Notes: a model not told the origin generated them from the letters alone. Positions 17,972 through 25,910 are shown, numbered from the stretch's first letter. The stretch: DNA of 38,438 bases from Oscillospiraceae bacterium (GCA_017938625.1 JAGBBD010000055.1:1-38438); one strand, 5' to 3'. Numbers and translations: made by a program.

Positions 17972-18047
17972 TGGTACATTGTCATCTATTTTGGGTATAT
18001 TATCACCTTTTTGATCCGTCTCTTGGGTAAAACTTGCTTTTTCACGG

Positions 18048-18076
18048 TAGACACAAAGCCCGGACAGCGCTATACT
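18048..18076 (+). promoter_or_regulatory. Promoter of the AraC-family gene at 18110
   Basis: -35 TAGACA (18048-18053), 17-bp spacer, -10 TATACT (18071-18076). Upstream, TTGGGTA occurs twice in direct orientation (17991-17997 and 18023-18029), 32 bp apart, a possible activator site between the divergent promoters. Confidence 0.6.
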
Positions 18077-18109
18077 GAATAAAAACCCATGCTTTCAAGG
18101 AGGTATTTT

Positions 18110-18922
18110 ATGCTGCAGTCCGATCGCTTTATGATTTCCTCCGCCGTGTATTCCACAGGCCCTGTCCGCAATGACTTTCACCATCACAATGAATATGAGC
18201 TTCTCTTTGTGGAAGACGGCAGTGTGACCCTGCAGGTAGGCCGGAAAACCTACACCGCAGGCCGCGACACCCTGATCCTCCTTGCCAACCTGGAGCAGCA
18301 TTCTCTCAGTCCCTGCTCTCAGACTTACAGCCGCTACTGCGTCACACTCCATGTGCCTGTGACCGACAGTGCCATTCAGGAGCCGGAGCTGCTGAGCCTG
18401 CTGAAAAACCACTCCGACACCTTTGTCCACTGCATCGATGTGGCGTCTATCCGTGATACGGTGGTGGATATTTTCAGGCGCATGACCCTGTGCCGTGAGG
18501 AGTTTCCCTATGCCAATCAGCTGGCTGCCTGCTATGTGACGGAGCTGCTCATCCACATCTGCGCCCTGTACCCGGCGCTGCAGGAGCAGACCGCTCTTTC
18601 CTGCCGCAGTCGGATCCTTGCCGTGCAGAAGCATCTCGACCAGCACTTTGCTGAGCCGCTGCGCATTGCCGAGATCTGCAGCCAATACTACATCTCCAAC
18701 CACTATCTGACCCACCAGTTCAAGGAACTGACCGGCTACAGCCCCAAACAGTATCTCACCCTGCTGCGGCTGAAGCATGCCGCTATTCTGATCCACGATA
18801 CCCAAGATCCCATCAGCGAGATCGCCTTCTCCTGCGGCTTTTCCGATATCAACAATTTTACCAAGCAGTTCAAGCGGGAATACGGCTGCACCCCCACCGC
18901 CTTCCGGGCAAGGAATCTATAA
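18110..18922 (+). CDS. AraC-family transcriptional regulator, divergent from lipoprotein copy B
   Basis: 270 residues from ATG at 18110, preceded by AAGGAGGT with 5-nt spacing; the in-frame ATG at 18089 is upstream of this site and rejected. The N-terminus is a cupin-type sensor (HHHNEYELLFVEDGS near 24-38), the C-terminus two helix-turn-helix units (about 184-209 and 234-262, with GFSDINNFTKQFKREYGCTP). The gene faces away from the binding protein at 16655, suggesting it controls sugar uptake in response to a ligand (inference). It differs clearly from the other AraC-type protein at 10265, so the locus has two regulators. It ends in a strong terminator shared with the TRAP genes. Confidence 0.88.
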   Translation: MLQSDRFMISSAVYSTGPVRNDFHHHNEYELLFVEDGSVTLQVGRKTYTAGRDTLILLANLEQHSLSPCSQTYSRYCVTLHVPVTDSAIQEPELLSLLKNHSDTFVHCIDVASIRDTVVDIFRRMTLCREEFPYANQLAACYVTELLIHICALYPALQEQTALSCRSRILAVQKHLDQHFAEPLRIAEICSQYYISNHYLTHQFKELTGYSPKQYLTLLRLKHAAILIHDTQDPISEIAFSCGFSDINNFTKQFKREYGCTPTAFRARNL

Positions 18923-18923
18923 G

Positions 18924-18965
18924 AAAAAATCGCCTCCACAGAAACTCTGTGGAGGCGACTTTTTT
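18924..18965. terminator. Bidirectional intrinsic terminator
   Basis: 13-bp stem TCGCCTCCACAGA (18930-18942) / TCTGTGGAGGCGA (18946-18958), loop AAC, A-run on the left and T-run on the right. It serves the AraC-type gene (plus) and the TRAP-associated gene (minus), whose stop codon overlaps the T-run. Confidence 0.9.
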
Positions 18966-19242
18966 ATGTTTTCGGTTCTTCGGCGCTGACTTTCTTAACG
19001 GAAAGTCCCTCCATTTTGCCTACATACATGGCGATCAGACCGATCACCACGGCAATGGAGCCCAGGACGATGACCCAGGGATAATAACCGTTTCCAAAGA
19101 ACACGCAGATCTTCTCACCTGTCGTGCCGCCGATGCAAAGGGCGATCAGAAACCCGGGCAGCGGAATGATGCCTGCAAAGAACGATACGGACATCAGCAC
19201 GCCATAAATCTTATTCAAAACGCTGTATAGTTTTGCTCTCAT
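18964..19242 (-). CDS. Small membrane protein paired with the TRAP-type permease
   Basis: 92 residues with two strongly hydrophobic stretches (about 15-37 and 54-74) and a charged C-terminal tail (EGLSVKKVSAEEPKT). It starts 12 nt after the TRAP permease stop and has AGGAGG before the ATG, so both are made from one transcript. By position it could play the role of the small TRAP subunit (DctQ), but it is far shorter than usual DctQ proteins (about 160-200 residues) and no family was recognised. This role is inference. Confidence 0.75.
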   Translation of the reverse strand: MRAKLYSVLNKIYGVLMSVSFFAGIIPLPGFLIALCIGGTTGEKICVFFGNGYYPWVIVLGSIAVVIGLIAMYVGKMEGLSVKKVSAEEPKT

Positions 19243-19254
19243 ACTCGTGCCTCC

Positions 19255-20619
19255 TTATCCGACCAGTCCCCAGATGGGGAGCAGTTCCATCATAATGATC
19301 ACAGAAAGAATGTAGTGGATCACGACCCAGATTATACAGTTGATCAGCGTGGGCTTGAGTTCAGACTGGGCAATGCCCATGCCGGTGTAAACACAGGCAC
19401 AGTAGGGCGGAGTGACACCGTGCATGGCGCCGCAGATGCACGGCAGCATGGCAGCTGCCAGCATGGGATTGCCCCCTGCCGATGCCATAATGGAAATGAT
19501 GATGCCGCCGAAGATCTTGACCTGAGTGGAGCCGGGCAGCAGCATGCCGAGAATGGCAGTGAACAGAGGCAGCAGAAGGCACAGGGCCAGACGGCTCATG
19601 TTCAGACTGCTGATCAGCTGACCGATGGCCACCTCCACATTGAGATCCTCAAACACATTGCTGATAAAGTAGGCAAACAGCACCAGTGCCGCTGTGGGCA
19701 CCACCTTGAGCATCCCCTCCCGGATGCTGCGGCCCATCACAGGCAGGGTCATGGTTTTGACCGTCTGCTTGCCGGACAGGAGCACACCGCAGATGACAAT
19801 GAGAGAAGGAATGAACAGCAGCAGGCTGCTGTTCAGCGCCTTAGCGCCTGCCTCTCCCAGACGGGAGACAAAGAATGCATCGAACTTGCTGGTCAGCAGG
19901 AAGGGCAAGAATACGATAATGGGCAGGAAGATGGCCTTCCAGCCGTGGCGAAGAGACTGCTTCAGGCTGGGGATATCCTCTTTGCACATGGGCTGCACTT
20001 TATAGTATCTGCACATAAAATACAGGGTCAGGATCCTCTGCAGGATGAACCACAGGGCAACGCCCCACAGGCACAGCCAGTACTGAGACATCGTATAGGT
20101 ATCGGGATACAGGGTATCCAGTGCGGCAAAGGCAATGGCGATCATACCGGCAGGCGGGATCATATTGCCCATAGTGCTGGAGTGGGCTTCCACGTTGGCA
20201 GCAAGGTGGGGCGGGAAACCGGAGCGGATCATGGCAGGGATGGTGAACACACCGGTGGTCGCCACATTTCCCGGTCCGGAGCCGGACAGGGAGCCCATAT
20301 AGGAGCTGCAGATAATGGCAACAAAGCCGGCACCGCCGCGCACTCTGCCAAAGATGGACAAGATAATGGCAATACAGTCATCGATCACCGAAGTCTTGGA
20401 CAAAAGCGCCGCGGAAATGATAAACACGAAAATCACATAGAGCGTCGGCTCTTTCAGCGCATCCCAGATGTAGCGGCCCATATTGGCCCAGGTCCCCGTA
20501 ATGGCGACCAGTACCACAAAGGCAGCAAACATACACTCATACAAAGGACGCTTGAGCACAGAAAAGCCGATGATGGCGACAACGAACACCGCCACCAGAT
20601 ACCAAAGTTCGACAGGCAT
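19255..20619 (-). CDS. TRAP-type transporter large permease (DctM-like)
   Basis: 454 residues, about eleven or twelve membrane segments. The TRAP large-subunit signature is clear: SLSGSGPGNVATTGVFTIP (110-128), then NVEAHSSTMGNMIPPAGMI, and a second half ending in GAMHGVTPPYCACVYTGMGIAQ. TRAP transporters use sodium or proton gradients with a periplasmic-type binding protein to take up organic acids such as sialic or uronic acids. No DctP binding protein is in the window, so the system is incomplete here or works without one. It is the first gene of a two-gene operon with a good promoter and diverges from a LysR-type regulator, the likely controller. Confidence 0.8.
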   Translation of the reverse strand: MPVELWYLVAVFVVAIIGFSVLKRPLYECMFAAFVVLVAITGTWANMGRYIWDALKEPTLYVIFVFIISAALLSKTSVIDDCIAIILSIFGRVRGGAGFVAIICSSYMGSLSGSGPGNVATTGVFTIPAMIRSGFPPHLAANVEAHSSTMGNMIPPAGMIAIAFAALDTLYPDTYTMSQYWLCLWGVALWFILQRILTLYFMCRYYKVQPMCKEDIPSLKQSLRHGWKAIFLPIIVFLPFLLTSKFDAFFVSRLGEAGAKALNSSLLLFIPSLIVICGVLLSGKQTVKTMTLPVMGRSIREGMLKVVPTAALVLFAYFISNVFEDLNVEVAIGQLISSLNMSRLALCLLLPLFTAILGMLLPGSTQVKIFGGIIISIMASAGGNPMLAAAMLPCICGAMHGVTPPYCACVYTGMGIAQSELKPTLINCIIWVVIHYILSVIIMMELLPIWGLVG

Positions 20620-20667
20620 GGGTCTGACCTCTTTCCATTTTTTGTTTATAGCTTTTAGGTTATAGAT

Positions 20668-20696
20668 ATTATAGCCTCTATGGAATATTCTATCAA
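20668..20696 (-). promoter_or_regulatory. Promoter of the TRAP operon
   Basis: On the minus strand: -35 TTGATA (20696-20691), 17-bp spacer, -10 TATAAT (20673-20668). One of the best matches to consensus in the window. Confidence 0.7.
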
Positions 20697-20707
20697 GTCA
20701 TATTTCG

Positions 20708-20731
20708 TTTGTCAATGACCAAAAAGACAAA
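20708..20731. promoter_or_regulatory. Inverted repeat between TRAP and LysR genes, candidate LysR site
   Basis: TTTGTC (20708-20713) and GACAAA (20726-20731) are inverted with 12 bp between them. LysR-type regulators usually bind interrupted inverted repeats in the region shared with a divergent target. The site lies just upstream of the TRAP -35 box. Confidence 0.45.
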
Positions 20732-20741
20732 TTTCCCCTAC

Positions 20742-20770
20742 TTGCATTTTTTGCCAAGAGGGGGTATCTT
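20742..20770 (+). promoter_or_regulatory. Possible promoter of the LysR-type gene
   Basis: -35 TTGCAT (20742-20747), 17-bp spacer, -10 TATCTT (20765-20770). Both boxes are imperfect; TTGCCA (20751) with TAGTAT is an alternative. Confidence 0.35.
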
Positions 20771-20803
20771 ATTAGTATCGAAGAAGAAAGGAAGCTGCCG
20801 CTT

Positions 20804-21706
20804 ATGAACACACGCCGTCTGCAGTGCGCCATTGTTTTATCCAAGATCCGCAGTTTTTCTCAGGCGGCAGAGGAGATGGGCATTTCCCAGCCTGCTTTCA
20901 GCAAGCAGATCCTGAGTCTGGAGAAGGATCTGGGTGTGGAGCTGTTCCACAGAGATGTCACACCTGTGACCCTGACCCACGCAGGAGAATACTTTATACA
21001 GGAAGCACAGGAGCTTTTATATAAGGAAGACCGGCTGCTCCAAACCATGGAGCGTTTCCGCAAGGGTGAGGCAGGCAGTCTGGTCATCGGTATTTCCCAG
21101 TTCCGCAGTCTGTATCTCATTCCGCGGATCGTACAGCGTCTGCGGGAGTCTTTTCCCGGCATTCGGGTATGCCTGCATGAAGAAGCTAGCCACCGCCTGC
21201 GGCAGGAGGTGGTGGAGGGGAAATATGATTTTGCCGTGGTCAATCTCCCGGTGGATGAGTCCCTGTTGGAGGTCATTGCGCTGAAGCCGGATACGCTGGT
21301 GCTTGCCGTGCCCAACACCATGCTGGATAAACTGCCCTTTGTTCCGGAAGAGCCCCTTGCTCCAATTCATCTTACTGACTGCGGTCAGCTGCCCTTTGTG
21401 GTGGCACAGAGCGGGCAGGAGATGCGCAGTCTGTTTGACCGGCTTTGCACCCGTTTCCAAATTCATCCCCCTGTTGCCATGGAGGTGTTCAGCATCACCT
21501 CCTGCCGGGCCATGGTTTTTGCCGGTATGGGAGCTGCCCTGCTGCCTCTGGAGTTTGTGGAGGATATGGCAGAACGTGAAAATGTCACCTTGTTCACCCT
21601 AAAAGACAATGCCTATGTTCGTCAGCCGGCCATCGTCTATCGCCGCGGTCAGGAGCTTTCGGACTACGTCCGATTTGCCATAAATCTGATCTGCGAAAAC
21701 GCATAA
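20804..21706 (+). CDS. LysR-family transcriptional regulator
   Basis: 300 residues. The N-terminal winged helix-turn-helix is typical (FSQAAEEMGISQPAFSKQI, about 18-36, then LGVELFHRD), followed by a linker helix and a ligand-binding domain (LVIGISQFRSLYLIPRIV onward). Proteins of this type bind a small co-inducer. Divergent from the TRAP operon and only 11 nt before the ATP-grasp gene, so it probably controls one or both. Shine-Dalgarno AAAGGAAG precedes the ATG. The inducer cannot be read from sequence. Confidence 0.9.
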   Translation: MNTRRLQCAIVLSKIRSFSQAAEEMGISQPAFSKQILSLEKDLGVELFHRDVTPVTLTHAGEYFIQEAQELLYKEDRLLQTMERFRKGEAGSLVIGISQFRSLYLIPRIVQRLRESFPGIRVCLHEEASHRLRQEVVEGKYDFAVVNLPVDESLLEVIALKPDTLVLAVPNTMLDKLPFVPEEPLAPIHLTDCGQLPFVVAQSGQEMRSLFDRLCTRFQIHPPVAMEVFSITSCRAMVFAGMGAALLPLEFVEDMAERENVTLFTLKDNAYVRQPAIVYRRGQELSDYVRFAINLICENA

Positions 21707-21717
21707 AGGAGTCCTAT

Positions 21718-23031
21718 ATGAAAGATCTGACCGGAAAAAAGCTGCTGATCCTCGGCGGCGCATTTCAGCACTGCAAGCTGGTGGAGGCCGCCCATGAGCT
21801 TGGCGTCATCACCTGGGTGACGGACTACCTGCCTTCGGAGCAGGCGCCTGCCAAGCAGATGGCCGATCACTACAGCATGCTCAACATCACCCAGATCGAT
21901 GAGATGGCAGAGCTCTGCCGTAAAGAAGGCATCGACGGCGTCATCGCCACCTCTCTGGACGCCTGCCAGAAGCCCTACGAAATGCTGTGCCGGAAGCTGG
22001 GTGTTCCCTGCTTCGGCAGTGAAGAGCAGTTCCGTATCCTAACGGATAAGCGGCTGTTCAAAGAGCACTGCCGTAAGTTCGGGGTAGATGTGATTCCCGA
22101 GTACGCGCCGGAGGATTTTGACGATCCTGCCGTCTGCGCCGGGAAGGTCAGCTTCCCCATCCTGATCAAGCCCTGTGAAAGCCGCGGCAGCCGTGGGCAG
22201 ACCATCTGCCACTCCTATGAAGAAGTGGCAGATGCCATCGCCTTTGCCCGTTCAGAAAGCGCCAATGGACAGATCGTCATTGAAAAGTACATGGGGCAGA
22301 ACAACGATTTCTCCATGACCATCCTCATGCTGGGCGGCAAGGCCTATCCCTTCCGCACCGTGGATCGAATCCTCGGTAAGTATGAGGACGGATTGGACAA
22401 GCTGGCCGTAGGCGCCACCATGCCGTCGGTGTTTACCAAGCTGTATATGGACAATGTCCACAGCAAAGTGGAGAAGCTCTATCAGGGCATCGGTCTTGTG
22501 AACGCGCCTGTGTTTATGCAGGGCTTTGTGGACGGCGACACAGTCCGCTTCTATGATCCCGGTCTGCGTCTGCCCGGCGGAGAGTATGAACGGATGTTCA
22601 CCCACGCCTGCGGCGTCAATCCCATGTATCCGCTCATCGAATTCGCCCTGACCGGTCAGGTGGAAAACACCCGGGATTATCTCAAGCCCGACGCCGTCTG
22701 GCTTGATGGCAAGCTCGCCTGTCAGGTGCTGCCCACTCTGCGTCCCGGCATCATCGGCGCTGTCAAGGGTATGGACGAGATCCGCGCCCATCCCCATGTG
22801 GTCTCGGCCTTTGAGCGCTTCCGTGTGGGTGATGAGATCAAGCCGACCAAAAACGTCAACCAGCGCTTCAGCGAGATCGACGTGGTCTGCAGCAGCAGCG
22901 AAGAAATGAGCCGCACAGTACATTGGATCTATGATACATTGTCCATCACCGATGAAAACGGAGAAGATATGATCGTCTCCTCCTTCTCCCCTTCCATCAT
23001 CCGTCAGCGCGGTGAACTTTTGGGAATATAA
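21718..23031 (+). CDS. ATP-grasp family ligase, substrate unknown
   Basis: 437 residues. The N-terminus is a nucleotide-fold pre-grasp domain (KKLLILGGAFQHCKLVEAA); the ATP-grasp core has TDKRLFKEHC (about 109-118), ILIKPCESRGSRGQ with K151 and a Gly-rich loop, and IEKYM (about 188-192). The usual metal-binding E.N.R region appears as RFYDPGLRLPGG, with Asp-Pro where Glu-x-Asn is common. ATP-grasp enzymes join a carboxylate to an amine or other nucleophile through an acyl-phosphate. AAAGGAG precedes the ATG, 11 nt after the LysR stop, so the two form an operon. It might make or modify the ligand of that regulator or act on a TRAP substrate; both are guesses. No specific subfamily was recognised. 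Confidence 0.75.
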   Translation: MKDLTGKKLLILGGAFQHCKLVEAAHELGVITWVTDYLPSEQAPAKQMADHYSMLNITQIDEMAELCRKEGIDGVIATSLDACQKPYEMLCRKLGVPCFGSEEQFRILTDKRLFKEHCRKFGVDVIPEYAPEDFDDPAVCAGKVSFPILIKPCESRGSRGQTICHSYEEVADAIAFARSESANGQIVIEKYMGQNNDFSMTILMLGGKAYPFRTVDRILGKYEDGLDKLAVGATMPSVFTKLYMDNVHSKVEKLYQGIGLVNAPVFMQGFVDGDTVRFYDPGLRLPGGEYERMFTHACGVNPMYPLIEFALTGQVENTRDYLKPDAVWLDGKLACQVLPTLRPGIIGAVKGMDEIRAHPHVVSAFERFRVGDEIKPTKNVNQRFSEIDVVCSSSEEMSRTVHWIYDTLSITDENGEDMIVSSFSPSIIRQRGELLGI

Positions 23032-23032
23032 C

Positions 23033-23072
23033 AAAAAGCATCGCAGGTCACAGGGCCTGCGATGCTTTCGCG
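23033..23072. terminator. Bidirectional intrinsic terminator overlapping the MATE gene end
   Basis: 13-bp stem: 23035-23047 pairs with 23056-23068 (AAAGCATCGCAGG / CCTGCGATGCTTT). The minus-strand MATE stop codon is in the loop (23048-23050), so its last codons form one arm. It also ends the ATP-grasp transcript. Confidence 0.85.
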
Positions 23073-24409
23073 TTTTTGATCTTCCTTGTCATATAAATGG
23101 CGATGGGGATGGCGAGAGCTAAGGTCAGCACATCTGCCACAGCCTGCGCCGATGCCACACCGTAAGCACCGAACATGGATGCCAGCGGAAACAAAATCGG
23201 GATAAAGCAGCTGCCCTGCCGTGCCGTAGCCAGGAGCATGGCACCTGCCGCGTTGCCAAGACCGTTGCAGAGCATATTGACCACCGCCACCCACGCATGG
23301 ATGGGCAGAGCGATGCACTGCAGGAAAATACACAGAGCGCCGATCTGACGCATTTCCGGATCTGTTCCGGCAAAGACCACAATGATGGGATCTGCCAGCA
23401 CTGCCAGAATGGCCGCCATAACACCGGCACCGATGAGGGCGACCAGAGAGGAAAAACGGCAGCTCTCCTCTACCCTGTCATAGCGCTCCGCACCCCAGTT
23501 GAAGCCTGCGACCGGCTGGAAGCCCGTTCCAAAGCCGAGGATGATACTGAAGGGAAACATCATGATTTTGGTGGACACGCCCACCCCTGCCAGAACGGAG
23601 TCGGAAATGTTGCCGGCAAGATCATTGAGCAAAATACCTGCCACCACCGCAAGTCCCGAGCGGAACATGGAAGATGCACCCACAGCAACGATCTCCAGCA
23701 TGATATCTTTGCAAAAATGAAAATTGCGCAAGGACAAGGTCAGCAAACTGCGCTTTGTCACATAGGGCCAGAGCAAAATGGCGAAGCTGACCACTTTGGA
23801 AATGGCAGTTGCCAACGATGCGCCTGCTACACCCATGTCCAGACCAAAAATAAAGATGGGATCAAGAACGCAGTTGAGCACACCGCCGAAGCCCATGCCC
23901 ACCATGGAGAACACGGCGCTGCCTTCGGAGCGAAGACATTGGTTGAGTACAAAGCTGGATGCCATAAAGGGCGCAGCAAGCAGCACATAAGTGGCATACT
24001 CCACAGAATAGGTTTCGCAGGTGGGTGTGGCACCCAGCATACGCACCATGGGCAGCATCCAGATGCTTCCCACGATCAGCAAAGCCAGTCCGATGCCGAG
24101 GGCAAGGAAAAATGCGGTGGAGAGCACACGGCTTGCTTTTTTGTCTTCGCCCTTGCCCAGAAGCCTTGCAATATAGCTGTTGGCACCCACGGCAAGCAGA
24201 GATCCGCACATCATGATGAGCTGATCCAGCGACGCATTGACCGACACCGCAGCCGTAGCATTGGTGCCAAGACCGCTGACAAAATAAGTATCTGCCAGAG
24301 AGTATATGGAGTTGATCAGAAATGCCACAATGGTCGGGATCGCCATGGCGGGGATCACCTTCCGGATGGGGTCATGGAGCATTTTTTGTTTTCGCAGATC
24401 CTGATCCAC
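23048..24409 (-). CDS. MATE-family multidrug/metabolite exporter
   Basis: 453 residues from a GTG start at 24409. In-frame ATGs at 24448 and 24436 are rejected because the predicted -10 box (24437-24432) overlaps or lies downstream of them; GTG has AGAAGG before it. Twelve hydrophobic segments in two halves. Typical MATE sequences include PTIVAFLINSIYSLADTYFV near the N-terminus and GFGTGFQPVAGFNWGA in the second half. MATE proteins export drugs or metabolites in exchange for sodium or protons. It stands alone, convergent with the ATP-grasp gene and divergent from the flavin-reductase-like gene. The substrate is unknown. Confidence 0.9.
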   Translation of the reverse strand: MDQDLRKQKMLHDPIRKVIPAMAIPTIVAFLINSIYSLADTYFVSGLGTNATAAVSVNASLDQLIMMCGSLLAVGANSYIARLLGKGEDKKASRVLSTAFFLALGIGLALLIVGSIWMLPMVRMLGATPTCETYSVEYATYVLLAAPFMASSFVLNQCLRSEGSAVFSMVGMGFGGVLNCVLDPIFIFGLDMGVAGASLATAISKVVSFAILLWPYVTKRSLLTLSLRNFHFCKDIMLEIVAVGASSMFRSGLAVVAGILLNDLAGNISDSVLAGVGVSTKIMMFPFSIILGFGTGFQPVAGFNWGAERYDRVEESCRFSSLVALIGAGVMAAILAVLADPIIVVFAGTDPEMRQIGALCIFLQCIALPIHAWVAVVNMLCNGLGNAAGAMLLATARQGSCFIPILFPLASMFGAYGVASAQAVADVLTLALAIPIAIYMTRKIKNAKASQAL

Positions 24410-24431
24410 ACAAGCACCTTCTTTCCTGTGT

Positions 24432-24461
24432 ATCATATCACATTTCATGCCCTGTTCACAA
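24432..24461 (-). promoter_or_regulatory. Promoter of the MATE gene
   Basis: On the minus strand: -35 TTGTGA (24461-24456), 18-bp spacer, extended -10 TGA TATGAT (24437-24432). The -35 is one arm of an inverted pair TCACAA (24456-24461) / TTGTGA (24475-24480), a possible operator between the divergent genes. Confidence 0.5.
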
Positions 24462-24510
24462 CTGTTTGAAAGAATTGTGATAGAATAAAAGAAAAACGGA
24501 GGAAGATCCT

Positions 24511-25068
24511 ATGCGTATCAATTTTGGCGCAAAGCCCATTTTGTATCCCCAGCCTGTGTTTATTCTGGCGACCTATGACGAGGCAGGCGTGCCCAATGCC
24601 ATGAATGCCGCGTGGGGCGGTCTGAGTGAGGAAAACGAGATCACCATGTGCATCGATTCCGGCCATAAGACCGCCAAAAATCTCATGGCCAGAGGTGCGT
24701 TCACTGTGTCCATGGCAGACGCAGACCATATGGTGCAGTGCGACTATGTGGGCATCGTCTCCGGCAATAAAGTCCCGGACAAGCTGGAAAAGGCCGGCTT
24801 CCACACGGTCAAAAGTATGTTTGTGGACGCCCCTGTCATTGAAGAGCTGCCCATGACCGTAGAATGCCGCGTCAAGAGCTATGATCCCGAAACCTGCCGA
24901 CTGGTGGGCGAGATCGTCAATGTGTGCGCCGAGGAAGCTGTGCTGACCAACGGCAGGATCGACCCCAAAAAGCTGCGTCCCATCACCTTTGATCCCATGA
25001 ATCACACCTATGTGGCCCTTGGCGAGATCGTGGGTTATGCCTTTAAGGACGGCACCAAGCTGAAATAA
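24511..25068 (+). CDS. Flavin reductase-like protein (FMN-binding split barrel)
   Basis: 185 residues. Family features: an N-terminal strand with PQPVFILATYDEAGVPNAM, then NAAWGG, KTAKNLMARGAFTVSMAD, and late in the chain a conserved PITFDPMNHTYVALGEIVGYAF. Proteins of this fold bind FMN and reduce flavins or act as flavoredoxins in electron transfer. GGAGG lies 8 nt before the ATG. It diverges from the MATE gene; no shared pathway is evident. The electron donor and acceptor cannot be predicted. Confidence 0.85.
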   Translation: MRINFGAKPILYPQPVFILATYDEAGVPNAMNAAWGGLSEENEITMCIDSGHKTAKNLMARGAFTVSMADADHMVQCDYVGIVSGNKVPDKLEKAGFHTVKSMFVDAPVIEELPMTVECRVKSYDPETCRLVGEIVNVCAEEAVLTNGRIDPKKLRPITFDPMNHTYVALGEIVGYAFKDGTKLK

Positions 25069-25080
25069 GACCTTTTTCTC

Positions 25081-25109
25081 TTTACAAAAACTCTCTGCTT
25101 TGATATAAT
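25081..25109 (+). promoter_or_regulatory. tRNA-Arg promoter
   Basis: -35 TTTACA (25081-25086), 17-bp spacer, extended -10 TGA TATAAT (25104-25109). The tRNA begins 19 bp downstream of the -10. Confidence 0.8.
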
Positions 25110-25127
25110 AAACGGGCAATTTCCCAC

Positions 25128-25204
25128 GCGCCCGTAGCTCAGCTGGATAGAGTGACAGACTCCGACTCTGTAGGTCGCACGTTCGAATCGTGTCGGGCGT
25201 ACCA
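25128..25204 (+). tRNA. tRNA-Arg (anticodon CCG)
   Basis: 77 nt with encoded CCA. Acceptor GCGCCCG pairs with CGGGCGT; D-arm GCTC...GAGT; anticodon stem ACAGA/TCTGT around loop CTCCGAC, giving anticodon CCG (reads CGG); T-arm GCACG/CGTGT around TTCGAAT. It has its own promoter and a terminator right after it. Confidence 0.95.
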
Positions 25205-25206
25205 AG

Positions 25207-25240
25207 AAACAAGAACACCTTTGGGTGTTCTTGTTTTTTT
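25207..25240 (+). terminator. Intrinsic terminator of tRNA-Arg
   Basis: ACAAGAACACC / GGTGTTCTTGT stem (25209-25219 and 25224-25234), loop TTTG, followed by a run of T. Confidence 0.9.
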
Positions 25241-25280
25241 ATATGTCTGTCTGTTGCACACTATGTCTTCCGAAACCGGG

Positions 25281-25309
25281 TTGTTTTTTTCATATTTGTG
25301 TGCTAAAAT
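25281..25309 (+). promoter_or_regulatory. Promoter of the DivIVA-like gene
   Basis: -35 TTGTTT (25281-25286), 17-bp spacer, extended -10 TGC TAAAAT (25304-25309), 34 bp before the start codon. Confidence 0.6.
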
Positions 25310-25342
25310 GAGAAAAACTGACCGTTTATCGGAGGAATTTCC

Positions 25343-25909
25343 ATGACTGATTTTTCCAAATTTCGCAGCGCATTGAGCGGCTTCAACCGCTCCGATGTGG
25401 CAAATTATATTGAGGCGCTCAGCGCCGAGCATCAGAAACAGCTCAAAGCCGAGAAGGAGGAGCGTGAAGCCATTCTCGAGCAGCTGAACGCTGTGCGCAG
25501 GACCCTTGATGAAGAAACCAAGCGTGCCGAGGCTCTGGAGCAGGAGCTTGCCGCATCCAAGACTGCGCTGGAGGAAACCCAGAAGATGCTGGAGGAGGCA
25601 CTTTCCATGGAGCCGGATGCACCTCAGGAAGACTACCACTCTTTGGAGCTGGAAGCCTACCGCCGTGCCGAAGCTATGGAGCGCAGCACCTGTGAGCGCG
25701 CCGCCAAAGTCCGTCAGCAGCTGGGCGATCTGGTGGAAGAGACAGCCGGCCGCTATGAGCAGGTGGGGCAGGACATCAAGAGCCTGTCCGAAGATCTGGG
25801 CAGCAATCTGCAGCGGCTGCAGGAAGCTCTGTCTGAGCTGGACGCTGTGTTTGATGACACCACCGACCGCTTCGACCATCTGGATACAGAAGGCGAAACA
25901 GAAGAATAA
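25343..25909 (+). CDS. DivIVA-like coiled-coil protein
   Basis: 188 residues. The N-terminus FRSALSGFNRSDVANYIE (about 7-24) resembles the membrane-binding head of DivIVA/GpsB proteins; residues about 28-90 and 105-175 are charged, heptad-rich coiled coil. It is highly acidic at the C-terminus (DTEGETEE). DivIVA proteins mark curved membrane at septa and poles; the protein is shorter than most DivIVA and similarity is limited to the head, so the role in division is inference. CGGAGGAA precedes the ATG. It is a single-gene unit with its own promoter and a terminator shared with ftsH. Confidence 0.7.
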   Translation: MTDFSKFRSALSGFNRSDVANYIEALSAEHQKQLKAEKEEREAILEQLNAVRRTLDEETKRAEALEQELAASKTALEETQKMLEEALSMEPDAPQEDYHSLELEAYRRAEAMERSTCERAAKVRQQLGDLVEETAGRYEQVGQDIKSLSEDLGSNLQRLQEALSELDAVFDDTTDRFDHLDTEGETEE

Positions 25910-25910
25910 C

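Noticed and set aside
24445-25218. Minus-strand frame running through the tRNA and the flavin-reductase-like gene
   Set aside because: Its N-terminus (DTIRTCDLQSRSLSLYPAELRA) is the antisense translation of a tRNA gene, a well-known annotation artefact; the rest mirrors the real gene.
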